DNA of 64,000 bases from an uncultured Flavobacteriaceae bacterium (GCA_947501625.1 CANMWN010000002.1:62001-126000), one strand, 5' to 3'; shown: positions 1-9,196, counted from the stretch's first letter. Notes: a model not told the origin generated them from the letters alone. Made by a program: numbers and translations.

Positions 1-2016
1 TCCAAATATTATTTCATCATCAACTTCACCATCAACTTCAGCATATCCTTCTTCGTAATTTGATTTTCGATAATTCAAAGTATAGAAAAACGCTAATTGA
101 TTGCTTGGACGATATCTTGGCATTAAATTAAAGCCATAAGTCCTTCTATCATTATTTATAAAATGATTATAATATTGTTGATAATCAATAGCAAACTTCT
201 TTTGATAATTACTTGATAACCATTGAAAAGTTCCTACCCTTGCAGGTCTTTCAAAGTAAATACCGCTTGTAGATCCTTCTCTTGGCTCAAAGAAGTCTTT
301 ATTTTTACTAGAATAATTGATGTTTCCACCAAACCCCAAACGTTTTTTTAATTGGCCACTATATTCTATACCAGTATTGATGCCAGTGTATACGCCTGAA
401 CTATTTAAGTAGTTTGAATTAAACCACGAACCAATATAGTGTCTGTTAAATTTACCTTTTGGTTTTAAAGTTCGATAAGAAAGATTACTATATATTCTAC
501 GTTCGTTGTTACTAAAAAGAATTCCTAGATCATTTGGATTGTAATTTTCATCTTCAAATGTGTAACCTATTTCCCCTCTCCAATTGCCAGCAATTTTTCC
601 AATACTAGTGTCAAATGTATACCCATGTTTAGTATCTTCAGTATCATGTAATCTTGTTGTTTTTACTGAGCCATCAATAAAATATTTATTGTTTTTTGTT
701 TTTACATTGTATAAAAATCCAGTTGCATTGGCGTCTCTAAATTCGCCTTCTCTTAATACGTTGGTATTTATTAGAGTTACAGATGAATTTTTATTAAATA
801 CTTGATCTAAGACCATAATATTATAATTTGAAAGTGGATTCGTAATCACCTTTCGAGTATCTCCAGTATCGTTATTTTTAACAATAGCTTTTGTTTCTTC
901 AGTTATTGCATTAAAGAAACCAATTCCTAAACCATTTTGTGTTCTTCCAGATATCTTTACTGCATTTAACATGGTTACTTTTCTTGGATAATCAGTATAT
1001 TCTTCGTTTTCATTAATACCTTCAAGTGCGCCAATTGGTTTTCCTCCAATTCTACGAGAATAAAATAATCTCCCTTTAGTAAATAAGTCAGTTCCTTCTG
1101 TAAAGAATTGTCTTTGTTCGGAAAACTGTTGTTCAAATGGCCCTAAATTAAGTTGAACATCATCAAAACCAACTTGACTAAAGTCAGGTATTAAGGTAGC
1201 ATCTAAAGTAAAGTTTTCTGATAACCCGTATTTTACATCCATTCCTATACTCCAATTATTTTCAGTAACACCGTCATAAGTATCTGAAGTAACTGAAGCG
1301 TAAGGGTAAAAACTTAAACGAGTTGGTGGTTTTAAATCTTTAAACCCTTCAATTAAGCCATCATATTGTGTCCAACTACCAACTGAATTATCTATATGAT
1401 TCCAAGTGTATTGTGAATTTAAATTTTCTAATCTTCTATGAAAGTTAAAGCCCCAAGATTGAATTGGTTGGTTTGAAAATCGCAGCGCTCTGTAAGGAAT
1501 CATCATTTCAACTCCTAAACCTTTTTCGTTTACCTTAACATTGCTTTCCCAAACAGCACTCCAATTAAAATCTTCATTTCCGTTAGAAATTTTTGAATCT
1601 GCTTGGTTTCCAGTACTTTGAACTACGAATTCAAAACCGTTTTGTCCATCATCATTGGTGTTAATTGTAACCAAGAAAAAATCTGCTTGCCCAAAATTGT
1701 CACGTGAAACAAATTGCATTGGAATGTTATTAACGTCTGGATAATAGAGCATTGCTCCAATATATATTCCTTTATCGTTGTATACTACTTTGACTTCAGT
1801 TTTATAATCTTTATGAGCTGGTTTGCCATTATCTGGTCTAAACTCAACAAAGTCTGTCATAATTTCAGCATTCTCCCAAGCCTTGTCATCAAGTACTCCA
1901 TCAATTTTTGGTGCTTCAGTAATTCTAGTTGTAGTTATTGTTTTCCGGTTTGCCTGGTCTTGTGCATAACTTATTGAAAAACAAAATATTAATGAGAAGA
2001 AAACTATTTTTTTCAT
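1..2016 (-). CDS. DUF5916 outer-membrane protein (partial, C-terminus off left edge)
   Basis: Translating the minus strand from the ATG at 2016 gives an uninterrupted frame to the left edge, so the gene is real but its C-terminus is missing. The protein starts with a signal peptide (MKKIVFFSLIFCFSISYAQ). A carbohydrate-binding family 9-like beta-sandwich follows at about residues 30-200, recognisable by KIDGVLDDKAWENA. The rest resembles a long DUF5916 beta-barrel, rich in alternating aromatic strands. Family members are outer-membrane proteins of unknown substrate. A TACTTTCG element, one base off TAnnTTTG, lies at 2050-2057 on the minus strand. It is divergent from sucC. The family assignment is confident; the function is not known. 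Confidence 0.85.
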   Translation of the reverse strand, partial: MKKIVFFSLIFCFSISYAQDQANRKTITTTRITEAPKIDGVLDDKAWENAEIMTDFVEFRPDNGKPAHKDYKTEVKVVYNDKGIYIGAMLYYPDVNNIPMQFVSRDNFGQADFFLVTINTNDDGQNGFEFVVQSTGNQADSKISNGNEDFNWSAVWESNVKVNEKGLGVEMMIPYRALRFSNQPIQSWGFNFHRRLENLNSQYTWNHIDNSVGSWTQYDGLIEGFKDLKPPTRLSFYPYASVTSDTYDGVTENNWSIGMDVKYGLSENFTLDATLIPDFSQVGFDDVQLNLGPFEQQFSEQRQFFTEGTDLFTKGRLFYSRRIGGKPIGALEGINENEEYTDYPRKVTMLNAVKISGRTQNGLGIGFFNAITEETKAIVKNNDTGDTRKVITNPLSNYNIMVLDQVFNKNSSVTLINTNVLREGEFRDANATGFLYNVKTKNNKYFIDGSVKTTRLHDTEDTKHGYTFDTSIGKIAGNWRGEIGYTFEDENYNPNDLGILFSNNERRIYSNLSYRTLKPKGKFNRHYIGSWFNSNYLNSSGVYTGINTGIEYSGQLKKRLGFGGNINYSSKNKDFFEPREGSTSGIYFERPARVGTFQWLSSNYQKKFAIDYQQYYNHFINNDRRTYGFNLMPRYRPSNQLAFFYTLNYRKSNYEEGYAEVDGEVDDEIIFG

Positions 2017-2184
2017 AAAAATACTGAATTGATTAGTCAAGTTTATAATGCGAAAGTATTTAAGATATTACTTTAGAAGTCTTAAATAAATCATAAATTA
2101 ATGTTAATTGAACTAAAGACCTATAAAAAAACTTGATGTTACAATTTTATAAAAAAAGCAGTTAAAAATCTAAAATAGATTAAG

Positions 2185-2192
2185 TACATTTG
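2185..2192 (+). promoter_or_regulatory. Bacteroidota-type -7 element of sucC
   Basis: TACATTTG matches the TAnnTTTG consensus of the Bacteroidota housekeeping sigma factor. It lies 24 bases before the sucC ATG. The -33 region has only a weak TTA near 2162. Confidence 0.5.
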
Positions 2193-2216
2193 CATAACAA
2201 TTAAAATCAATTATTG

Positions 2217-3410
2217 ATGAATTTACACGAATATCAAGGGAAAGAAATGTTAAGCAGTTTTGGCGTTAGAATTCAACGTGGAATTGTTGCTGACAATTAT
2301 AAAAAAGCAGTGGAGGCTGCGAAACAATTAAATGCTGAAACTGGTACTAGTTGGTATGTTGTTAAAGCTCAGGTTCATGCTGGTGGACGCGGAAAAGGTG
2401 GAGGCGTAAAACTTGCTAAAAACTTACAGGAGGTTGAGAGTATTTCAAAGGATATTATCGGTATGATGTTGGTTACACCACAAACATCGGCAGAAGGTAA
2501 AAAAGTAAATCAGGTTTTAATTGCCGAAGATGTTTATTATCCTGGTGATAGTGAGCCTGAAGAGTATTATATGTCGGTTTTATTAAATCGCGAAACGGGA
2601 AGAAATATGATTATGTATTCTACTGAAGGTGGAATGGATATTGAAACTGTTGCTGAAGAAACACCACATTTAATTTTTACTGAAGAAATTGACCCTGCTT
2701 TAGGTTTATTGTCTTTTCAGGCTCGTAAAATTGCTTTTAATCTTGGTTTGAGTGGAGGTGCAATGAAAGAAATGGTAAAATTTGTTTCAGCATTATATAC
2801 TGCTTATGTAAAATCAGATTCATCATTATTTGAAATCAATCCTGTTTTAAAAACATCAGATGATAAAATTTTAGCTGTTGATGCAAAGGTAACATTAGAT
2901 GATAGTGCATTATATAGACATAAAGATTATGCGCAGTTACGTGATTTAAGAGAAGAGAACCCAATTGAGGTTGAAGCAAATGCTGCAGGGCTTAATTATG
3001 TTGATTTAGATGGAAATGTTGGTTGTATGGTTAATGGTGCTGGATTAGCAATGAGTACGATGGATTTAATTAAACAATCTGGAGGAGAACCAGCAAACTT
3101 CCTTGATGTTGGTGGTACTGCTGATGCCGAACGTGTTGAAACAGGTTTTAGAATTATTTTAAAAGACCCAAATGTAAAGGCAATTTTAGTAAATATTTTT
3201 GGTGGAATTGTTCGTTGTGATAGAGTTGCGCAGGGAATAGTTGATGCTTATAAAAACATGGGTGATGCAATTACTGTGCCTATTATAGTTCGCTTACAAG
3301 GAACAAATGCTATAGAAGCTAAACAATTGATTGAGGCAAGTGGATTACCTGTACATTCAGTAGTAGAATTTCAAGAAGCAGCTGATAAAGTTCAAGAGGT
3401 ATTGGCGTAA
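2217..3410 (+). CDS. sucC: Succinyl-CoA ligase (ADP-forming) beta subunit
   Basis: This is the beta subunit of the TCA-cycle enzyme that converts succinyl-CoA, ADP and phosphate to succinate, CoA and ATP. It has an N-terminal ATP-grasp domain with the glycine-rich loop GGRGKGGG at residues 56-63 and metal-binding FEINPV near residue 202. The C-terminal CoA-ligase domain carries DVGGTAD and NIFGGIVRCD. The length of 397 aa is close to the usual 388-400. I start it at the ATG at 2217 (MNLHEYQGKEM); the TTG one codon earlier is less likely. The alpha subunit gene sucD is not adjacent. The gene looks monocistronic, with its own promoter and terminator. Confidence 0.97.
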   Translation: MNLHEYQGKEMLSSFGVRIQRGIVADNYKKAVEAAKQLNAETGTSWYVVKAQVHAGGRGKGGGVKLAKNLQEVESISKDIIGMMLVTPQTSAEGKKVNQVLIAEDVYYPGDSEPEEYYMSVLLNRETGRNMIMYSTEGGMDIETVAEETPHLIFTEEIDPALGLLSFQARKIAFNLGLSGGAMKEMVKFVSALYTAYVKSDSSLFEINPVLKTSDDKILAVDAKVTLDDSALYRHKDYAQLRDLREENPIEVEANAAGLNYVDLDGNVGCMVNGAGLAMSTMDLIKQSGGEPANFLDVGGTADAERVETGFRIILKDPNVKAILVNIFGGIVRCDRVAQGIVDAYKNMGDAITVPIIVRLQGTNAIEAKQLIEASGLPVHSVVEFQEAADKVQEVLA

Positions 3411-3419
3411 AATATTGAA

Positions 3420-3464
3420 AAGCATAAAAAAACCGAAACAAATTGTTTCGGTTTTTTTATGCTT
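3420..3464. terminator. Bidirectional terminator between sucC and methyltransferase gene
   Basis: A perfect 21-bp inverted repeat (3420-3440 and 3444-3464) with a 3-base loop contains CCGAAACA/TGTTTCGG flanked by A7 and T7. Either strand gives a hairpin followed by a T-tract. The right arm overlaps the stop codon of the minus-strand gene. Confidence 0.9.
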
Positions 3465-4233
3465 CTTTTTTTGTTCCTAAAAGATATAAAACAACTCCAG
3501 GTCCAGATTTAACTCTTCCAATTTCCCAATTGAATTTTTCAGAATCATTTAATGAGTCAACTAATTCATTCATTTCTTTAACTGAATAGGTTCGTAAACA
3601 AGAAACAACACCGTCCCATAGAACAAATAACGGAACAATAGGGATTAAATATGTAAAGATAATTCTGCCAATTTTAAACGGTCGTATAAATGGTGTTGTA
3701 AAAAGAACGGTTAATGGAGAAAAAATCATTGCCAAAATACTTGAAAAACTTCGTTCTTGTGCTTCAAATATTGTAATTGGACTAGAAGTATCAATTGCAT
3801 TTTGAAGTATTTTTTTTGCATCGGTTGGGTTAAAATGATGTAAAGATAAAAATTGTGTGCGTAGACCTTTTAAATCATTTGGGACATCTCTTGCATCAAT
3901 TGGATTTTGAATAAAGTCAAAATTTGAAGACAGCCTTTTAGTTCTTTCAAATGCATGAATGTTTGGGTAAAAATCAGTTAAAAGTATTTTTAAATCAGGA
4001 TTTGATTTTTTTAATTCTTCATTGAGCCATAATAATCCACCTCCGCCACCAGAACCTAGATCAATTATTTGATTTGTTTTTGCTTCTTTTAACCCCTTTT
4101 CAAGTATCGGTATAGCTGGTTTCCAAAGCTTAGTTTTGTTGGATAAAAATTGTAAAAAATCTGTTCCGTAATTTCTTAAGTTGTTTGGAAACCACGATAA
4201 ATCTTCAAATTCAAATAAATGTATTCTTCCCAT
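3457..4233 (-). CDS. Class I SAM-dependent methyltransferase, probably membrane-associated
   Basis: Motif I of a Rossmann methyltransferase is visible at residues 57-66 (IIDLGSGGGGG), followed by an acidic strand end LLTDFYP near residue 84. A Trp/Pro-rich N-terminal segment precedes it. Residues about 165-215 contain two hydrophobic stretches around a Pro-rich turn, so the C-terminal half may contact the membrane. The substrate cannot be predicted. It is convergent with sucC and separated from it only by the shared terminator; the next gene upstream (4243-4848) is 9 bp away on the same strand, so the two are probably cotranscribed. Confidence 0.8.
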   Translation of the reverse strand: MGRIHLFEFEDLSWFPNNLRNYGTDFLQFLSNKTKLWKPAIPILEKGLKEAKTNQIIDLGSGGGGGLLWLNEELKKSNPDLKILLTDFYPNIHAFERTKRLSSNFDFIQNPIDARDVPNDLKGLRTQFLSLHHFNPTDAKKILQNAIDTSSPITIFEAQERSFSSILAMIFSPLTVLFTTPFIRPFKIGRIIFTYLIPIVPLFVLWDGVVSCLRTYSVKEMNELVDSLNDSEKFNWEIGRVKSGPGVVLYLLGTKKEA

Positions 4234-4242
4234 TTTGCAAAA

Positions 4243-4848
4243 TTAATCCTTGCGCTGTTTGTTTAACTCATCTTGAAGTTTTCTTCTTAGTTGTTGTTCT
4301 CTTTCAAGTGATCGCTGTCTGTGACCTTCATATTCACGCTCCAATTCAGCAAAATTATCTTTCGTTTCTTTAGTTATTGAATTACTTCTATTAAATCTTA
4401 TGATATAAGTAATCAAACCTAAAATTAAAAAACCTATAATTGACCACAAGATAGTATTATATAATCCTTTTGAAATAAGTGTTCCAAAGAAATTAATATT
4501 ATCTTTTTCGTTATTTAGCGTACTAACTTTAGAATTTGAAGTATCTAAAGAACTTGTAAGTTGATCAATCTTACTTTGCTTTTCGTTAATAATACTTTGA
4601 TTAGCATTTAACTCTTTTCTCATTGAAACTAATGAGTCATTTACTGAACTTTTGAGTTGATCTAACCAACTACGCTTAACAACTTTAAATTCTTGATATC
4701 TATTTGATTTTTTGATTAAATACTCAAACTGATTATCAATAGTACCTTCTTTTAATGATTTTGTTTTGGTAATTGCTCTATTTTGGGCATTTATTGAAAT
4801 GCAGAAAATAAATAAGAAATAGAATATAGGGTTTTTAGTTAGTTTCAT
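4243..4848 (-). CDS. Signal-peptide, coiled-coil, single-TM membrane protein of unknown function
   Basis: The protein has a signal peptide (residues 1-21, ending INAQ) and a heptad-rich coiled coil at about 60-115 built of Asn, Lys, Ser and Gln. One membrane helix follows at about 130-152 (LYNTILWSIIGFLILGLITYII), and then a charged cytoplasmic tail ending in ERE/RRK/ELNKQRKD. I recall close homologs being labelled tRNA (guanine-N1)-methyltransferase in flavobacterial genomes. Nothing in the sequence supports that: there is no SPOUT knot or SAM motif, so I treat that label as a misannotation. It sits 9 bp upstream of the methyltransferase gene in the same direction. Confidence 0.75.
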   Translation of the reverse strand: MKLTKNPIFYFLFIFCISINAQNRAITKTKSLKEGTIDNQFEYLIKKSNRYQEFKVVKRSWLDQLKSSVNDSLVSMRKELNANQSIINEKQSKIDQLTSSLDTSNSKVSTLNNEKDNINFFGTLISKGLYNTILWSIIGFLILGLITYIIRFNRSNSITKETKDNFAELEREYEGHRQRSLEREQQLRRKLQDELNKQRKD

Positions 4849-4915
4849 TTTTTTAGGCTAATTAGGAAATTTGTATAAAAGTAGATAACTTTTTTAAAAG
4901 GAAAAAATTGTGTAT

Positions 4916-4948
4916 AAAAAAAAACCGTTGACTTAAAGTGCAACGGTT
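4916..4948 (-). terminator. Rho-independent terminator of the DUF3276 gene
   Basis: The stem AACCGTTG/CAACGGTT (4923-4930 and 4941-4948) is followed, on the minus strand, by a run of nine T. It lies 22 bp downstream of the DUF3276 stop codon. Confidence 0.85.
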
Positions 4949-4969
4949 CAATAATTTAAGATAAAAAAT

Positions 4970-5335
4970 TTATATATCATCAAAACTTACATCGGTAAAA
5001 CTTTCACTAGTTACTTCAGTATTTTTTGATTCTTCTTTATTATAGTCTGCTTGGTGACGCTCGCTAATAACTTCTTCACCTTTTTCATTGACTATATAGT
5101 CTGTCGCTGCTTTTAGCATTTCATTAAACTCTGAAAAATCTTCTTTGTATAAATATATTTTGTGCTTTTTATAATGGAATGATCCATCTTCGTTTGTGAA
5201 CTTTTTACTTTCAGTAATAGTTAAATAATAATCGTCTGCTTTTGTTGCTCTAACATCAAAAAAATAGGTTCTTCTTCCAGCTCTTAATACTTGTGAGAAA
5301 ATCTCTTCTTGATCATTGTAATTCTTTTCACTCAT
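4970..5335 (-). CDS. PUR-family DNA/RNA-binding protein (DUF3276)
   Basis: A 121-aa protein of the DUF3276 family, which is the bacterial Pur-alpha-like single-stranded nucleic-acid-binding fold common in Bacteroidota. The core (residues about 10-85) contains the diagnostic VLRAGRRTYFFDVRATKADD and YYLTITESKKF strands and an acidic, disordered C-terminal tail. I start at the ATG at 5335 (MSEKNYNDQ); a GTG three codons upstream would also be in frame but is less likely. It has its own minus-strand -7 element (TAGATTTG, 5378-5385) and terminator, so it is a monocistronic unit. Confidence 0.9.
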   Translation of the reverse strand: MSEKNYNDQEEIFSQVLRAGRRTYFFDVRATKADDYYLTITESKKFTNEDGSFHYKKHKIYLYKEDFSEFNEMLKAATDYIVNEKGEEVISERHQADYNKEESKNTEVTSESFTDVSFDDI

Positions 5336-5377
5336 AATTTTCACTAATTTTTGGTTAAATTTTTAGGATTGATTTGA

Positions 5378-5385
5378 CAAATCTA
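5378..5385 (-). promoter_or_regulatory. -7 element of the DUF3276 gene
   Basis: The minus strand reads TAGATTTG, a full match to TAnnTTTG. This predicts a leader of about 39 nt before the ATG at 5335. Confidence 0.5.
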
Positions 5386-5447
5386 AAAAAATAAATTACT
5401 TCTACAATATTTTAACTTTTAAATAATGAAATACTTTGTATTTATAT

Positions 5448-7193
5448 TTAATCAATTAGTTGTTGTTCTAATAATTCTTTGTAAAAACCTTTTTTATTAG
5501 AAAGTTGATTATGAGTTCCTTGCTGTATTATCTTACCTTCTTCAAGTACAATGATTTGATCGGCATGTTTAACGGAAGAAATACGATGACTCACAATAAT
5601 AGTAGTTCTATCCTTGGTTACTCGTTCAAGATTGGTTAAAATAATTTCTTCTGTTTCTGTATCAACAGCCGATAAGCAATCATCAAAAATTAAAATTTTT
5701 GGTTGGTTTATAATGGCTCTAGCAATTGATACACGCTGTTTTTGACCTCCGGATAGTGTTACTCCACGTTCACCAACATAAGTTTTATAACCATCTTTAA
5801 ACTCAATAATATTATGATGGATATATGCGTCTTTTGCAGCATTTTCAACTTCTTTTATTGTAGCGTTTTTAACTCCAAACCGTATATTGTTCTCAATAGT
5901 ATCGGAAAATAAAAAGGCATCTTGCGGTACAAAACCAATGTTTTGACGTAGGTTATTTAGATTATGTTTTTGAATGTTTTTACCATCAAGAAAAACATGT
6001 CCATCACTTGAATCATATAATCTTGCTATTAGATTTATAATAGTTGACTTTCCAGAACCAGTTTTCCCAAGAATAGCTAGTGTCTTACCATTTTCAAGTT
6101 TGAAATTAATGTTCTTTAACGCAGTTATATTTGTATCGTCATAGGTAAATGAAACACTTTTAAATTCTATTTCTCCATTTATTTTATCAATACTTTCATT
6201 ATTATTAACTATTTCAGGGACTTCTTTTAGAAACTCATTAATTCTCGCTTGTGATGCATCAGCTTGCTGTACTATAGAAGTTACCCAACCTAAAACAGCA
6301 ACAGGCCAAGTTAAAATATTTACATACATAATAAATTTAGCTATATCTCCTAAAGTGATATACCCATCGATATACCTTAAGCCGCCAATATAAATTACCA
6401 AAAGGTTGCTAATTCCAATTAGTAAAACCATTAATGGGAAGAACAATGCTTGAATCTTGAATAATTCTATATTTTTTTGCTTACTAGTTTCAGCAACCGT
6501 TTCAAATTCCATTATTGAATCTTGTTCGGTTGTATATGATTTAATAATTCTAATACCTGAGAAAGTCTCTTGTGCAGCGGTGGTTAATTTTGATAAATAT
6601 TGTTGAACAATGGTTGTTTTTTTGTGAATTAACCTACTTAAGTAATAAATTGAAACTGATAATATAGGTAATGGTATTATAGTGTAAAGTGTAAGAGTTA
6701 AGTCAGTCCTAAGCATTAAAACAAGCGTAACAATAAATGCAACAATCATATTGAGGCTATACATGATTGCAGGGCCAAAATACATTCTTACTTTTCCTAC
6801 ATCTTCACTTATTCTATTCATTAAATCGCCTGTTCTGTTTTTTTTATAAAAGTTGAGCGAAAGTTTTTGATATTGTTGATATATCTCATTTTTTAAATCA
6901 TATTCAACTAATCTAGAGGTTACAATTATCATTTGGCGAGTAATAAAGGTAAAAATACCAGATAATAAAGCTGCTCCAATGATTAATAATATATTGATTA
7001 ATAAAGAAGATTTTACATCAGCAATTTCGGTTATCAATCCATTTTTATAGTCATCTGCAGCATTTATTGAATTTTTTATAAGGTCAGGTATTTGTAATTT
7101 AAGAACATTAGAAAGTACACAAATTACAATACCAATTAAGTATCGATATTTATATTTTGCAAAGTATTTATGTACTTGTTTTAATGCTTCCAT
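5448..7193 (-). CDS. ABC exporter half-transporter (MdlA/MsbA-like)
   Basis: A 581-aa fusion of a six-helix ABC transmembrane domain (residues about 18-310) and a nucleotide-binding domain. In the latter, Walker A is GKTGSGKST at 376-384, the signature LSGGQ is at 480-484 and the H-loop is VSHR near 535. Walker B reads LIFDDCLSAVD: the catalytic glutamate position holds aspartate (D505), as in the MdlA/SmdA branch whose members often form heterodimers with a canonical partner. No partner gene lies in the window. The substrate is unknown; lipid or drug export is the family norm. The gene is divergent from nusB. Confidence 0.93.
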   Translation of the reverse strand: MEALKQVHKYFAKYKYRYLIGIVICVLSNVLKLQIPDLIKNSINAADDYKNGLITEIADVKSSLLINILLIIGAALLSGIFTFITRQMIIVTSRLVEYDLKNEIYQQYQKLSLNFYKKNRTGDLMNRISEDVGKVRMYFGPAIMYSLNMIVAFIVTLVLMLRTDLTLTLYTIIPLPILSVSIYYLSRLIHKKTTIVQQYLSKLTTAAQETFSGIRIIKSYTTEQDSIMEFETVAETSKQKNIELFKIQALFFPLMVLLIGISNLLVIYIGGLRYIDGYITLGDIAKFIMYVNILTWPVAVLGWVTSIVQQADASQARINEFLKEVPEIVNNNESIDKINGEIEFKSVSFTYDDTNITALKNINFKLENGKTLAILGKTGSGKSTIINLIARLYDSSDGHVFLDGKNIQKHNLNNLRQNIGFVPQDAFLFSDTIENNIRFGVKNATIKEVENAAKDAYIHHNIIEFKDGYKTYVGERGVTLSGGQKQRVSIARAIINQPKILIFDDCLSAVDTETEEIILTNLERVTKDRTTIIVSHRISSVKHADQIIVLEEGKIIQQGTHNQLSNKKGFYKELLEQQLID

Positions 7194-7242
7194 TTATTCA
7201 AAAAAATTCCAATGGCGAAGATAGTAGATTAAAAATTAATAG

Positions 7243-7250
7243 TACTTTTG
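7243..7250 (+). promoter_or_regulatory. -7 element of the nusB operon
   Basis: TACTTTTG matches TAnnTTTG, 36 bases before the nusB ATG. No clear -33 TTG is visible. Confidence 0.5.
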
Positions 7251-7286
7251 CAATTCAGTTTTAACATATTTTAAACGTTCTTTCAA

Positions 7287-8225
7287 ATGATTAATAGAAG
7301 ACACATTAGAATTAAAGTGATGCAATCTGTTTATGCTACCTTGCAATCTAAAAATGATAATTTAGCTAAAGAAGAGAAGTTTTTAAAACATAGTATTGTA
7401 AAAATGTATGATTTGCATGTACTTCTTCTTAACCTTTTGATTGAAATTCAGAATATGGCCTCTGCGCATATTGAAATTGCTAAGAAAAAATACTTGGCTT
7501 CTAGTGAAGAAAAAAATCCAAACACAAAATTTATTGATAACCAAGTTATTAATATTTTTAGGAATAGTGTTTCATTAAGTGATTATACAGAAAGTAAAAA
7601 ACTAAATAATTGGAAATTAGATGATGAGTTTGTTCGCCTTCTTTGGGATTTAATTAAAGATAGTGAGATATATAGTTATTATATGAACTCTCCTAAAAAA
7701 TCATTTGAAGAAGATCAAAAGTTTGTTTTGAAAATCTTCAAGAAAATAATTGCTCCTAACGATAAATTAGCCGATTATTTTGAAGACAAGCATATAAGTT
7801 GGGTAGATGATATTCCATTTGTGAATACGTGGATAGTTAAGGATATTAACTCTCTCAAAGAAAACGGACAATATTTCTTGAGTGATTTATATAAGGATAA
7901 TGCTGATGAAAAATTTGTAATTGAACTATATAGAAAAGTGGTTTTGAATCACGAAAAGTATAATAAAGAAATTGATACTAAAACGCCAAATTGGGATACA
8001 GATAGAATTGCAGATATTGATATGATATTAATGAAAATGGCTATATGTGAATTTATAGAATTTTCATCAATTCCAACACGCGTTTCAATTAATGAATATC
8101 TTGAAATAGCTAAAGATTATTCATCACAAAAGAGCAGTTATTTTATCAACGGAGTTTTAGATAAAGTTTTAAAAGAATTGACAAATTCAAATAGAATAAA
8201 AAAAATAGGTAGAGGATTGTTATAA
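7287..8225 (+). CDS. nusB: Transcription antitermination factor NusB
   Basis: NusB joins NusE/S10 on boxA RNA to keep RNA polymerase processive in rRNA operons. The N-terminus NRRHIRIKVMQSVYA and the C-terminal block (DIDMILMKMAICEFIEF, then VSINEYLEIAKDYSS) are the family signatures. At 312 aa it is about twice E. coli NusB; the long middle insertion is normal for Bacteroidota. It heads a co-directional run with the DUF1573 lipoprotein, yajC, the YbbR gene and coaE. Confidence 0.93.
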   Translation: MINRRHIRIKVMQSVYATLQSKNDNLAKEEKFLKHSIVKMYDLHVLLLNLLIEIQNMASAHIEIAKKKYLASSEEKNPNTKFIDNQVINIFRNSVSLSDYTESKKLNNWKLDDEFVRLLWDLIKDSEIYSYYMNSPKKSFEEDQKFVLKIFKKIIAPNDKLADYFEDKHISWVDDIPFVNTWIVKDINSLKENGQYFLSDLYKDNADEKFVIELYRKVVLNHEKYNKEIDTKTPNWDTDRIADIDMILMKMAICEFIEFSSIPTRVSINEYLEIAKDYSSQKSSYFINGVLDKVLKELTNSNRIKKIGRGLL

Positions 8226-8273
8226 TTTTTTATTTTTACACCTCATTAATTGATAAATTAAAATTTTAATAAA

Positions 8274-8792
8274 ATGAAAAAAGTATTATTTATAATGGCA
8301 TTGTCAGTAGGTTTTGTTTTTACTTCTTGTAAAAATGACAATGCTAGTGCTAAAATAAAAGCTGAAAATGTTAAGACTGCTGCGGATAGAGATGCAAAGA
8401 TTATTGAAGGATCACCAATGATTGAGTGGAACAAAACAGAGCATGATTTTGGAACAATTAAACAAGGAGAGAAAGTAGAAACTATTTTTACGCTTACCAA
8501 TGTTGGGAAAGGAGATTTAGTCGTAACAAATGCAAAAGGAAGTTGTGGATGTACAGTTCCAGATTGGCCTAGAAATGCAGTAAAACCAGGTGAAAGCGCT
8601 GATATTAAAGTGGTATTTAACTCTAGCGGAAAAAAGAATAAAACGACCAACACAATTACATTAACTACCAATACTGAAAAAGGGAATGAGATTGTTAGAA
8701 TAAAGGCTTTTGTTGAAGCATCAGACAATAAAGTATCCAATGTAAATAAATCAGTAGTTAATGGTAAAAAAGTTGTGCCAAAGAAACTTTAA
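8274..8792 (+). CDS. DUF1573 domain lipoprotein
   Basis: The signal peptide ends in a lipobox (GFVFTSC, Cys near residue 19), so the mature protein is predicted to be lipid-anchored. Residues about 50-145 form a DUF1573 Ig-like domain with the typical FGTIKQGEKVETIFTLTN and SCGCTVP segments, the latter placing two cysteines around a glycine. The C-terminus is a Lys-rich tail. Function is not known; the family often lies beside envelope or secretion genes, as here between nusB and yajC. Confidence 0.9.
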   Translation: MKKVLFIMALSVGFVFTSCKNDNASAKIKAENVKTAADRDAKIIEGSPMIEWNKTEHDFGTIKQGEKVETIFTLTNVGKGDLVVTNAKGSCGCTVPDWPRNAVKPGESADIKVVFNSSGKKNKTTNTITLTTNTEKGNEIVRIKAFVEASDNKVSNVNKSVVNGKKVVPKKL

Positions 8793-8806
8793 AAAATATA
8801 TTTAAT

Positions 8807-9112
8807 ATGATTTTATTGCAAACTGAAGGAGGAGGATTAGTATCATTATTACCAATATTGGCAATGGTAATTGTAATTTATTTATTCATGTTAAGACCTC
8901 AAATGAGGCGTCAAAAGAATGAAAGAAAATTCCAAACCAATATAACTAAAGGTGCCAAAGTTATTACAACTAGCGGAATACATGGAAAAATAGTTGAATT
9001 GAATAATGATGGTACTGTGCTTATTGAGACTGGAGCAGGAAAAATAAGATTTGAGAGAACTGCAATATCAATGGATTTGACTAATAAGTTGAATGCACCA
9101 AAGAAAAAGTAG
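8807..9112 (+). CDS. yajC: Preprotein translocase subunit YajC
   Basis: A 101-aa membrane protein with one N-terminal helix (LVSLLPILAMVIVIYLFMLRP) and the signature RPQMRRQKNERKF just after it, followed by a small basic cytosolic domain. YajC associates with SecDF in the Sec translocase. It starts 14 bp after the DUF1573 gene and is followed by a terminator hairpin, so this terminator may attenuate expression of the downstream YbbR-coaE pair. Confidence 0.95.
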   Translation: MILLQTEGGGLVSLLPILAMVIVIYLFMLRPQMRRQKNERKFQTNITKGAKVITTSGIHGKIVELNNDGTVLIETGAGKIRFERTAISMDLTNKLNAPKKK

Positions 9113-9138
9113 TTTTTACGGATTGTTGAAGTAAAATT

Positions 9139-9165
9139 AAGTGAGTTATTAAACTCACTTTTTTT
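9139..9165 (+). terminator. Terminator/attenuator after yajC
   Basis: The stem AAGTGAGTT/AACTCACTT (9139-9147 and 9152-9160) with a 4-base loop is followed by T7. It lies immediately upstream of the YbbR-like gene, whose frame runs into the T-tract. Confidence 0.85.
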
Positions 9166-9196
9166 GTATATTTATTTTTTTAAAACTTATAGCAAA

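Noticed and set aside
584-1977. Plus-strand frames at 584-805 and 1714-1977
   Set aside because: They run antisense to the DUF5916 gene, which has a signal peptide, recognisable domains and an uninterrupted frame to the edge.
4243-4848. tRNA (guanine-N1)-methyltransferase label for the coiled-coil protein
   Set aside because: The protein has a signal peptide, coiled coil and one membrane helix, and lacks any SPOUT or SAM-binding motif.
8258-8740. 160-aa minus-strand frame opposite the DUF1573 gene
   Set aside because: It is a shadow of the lipoprotein gene; its hydrophobic composition is what the reverse complement of that gene produces.
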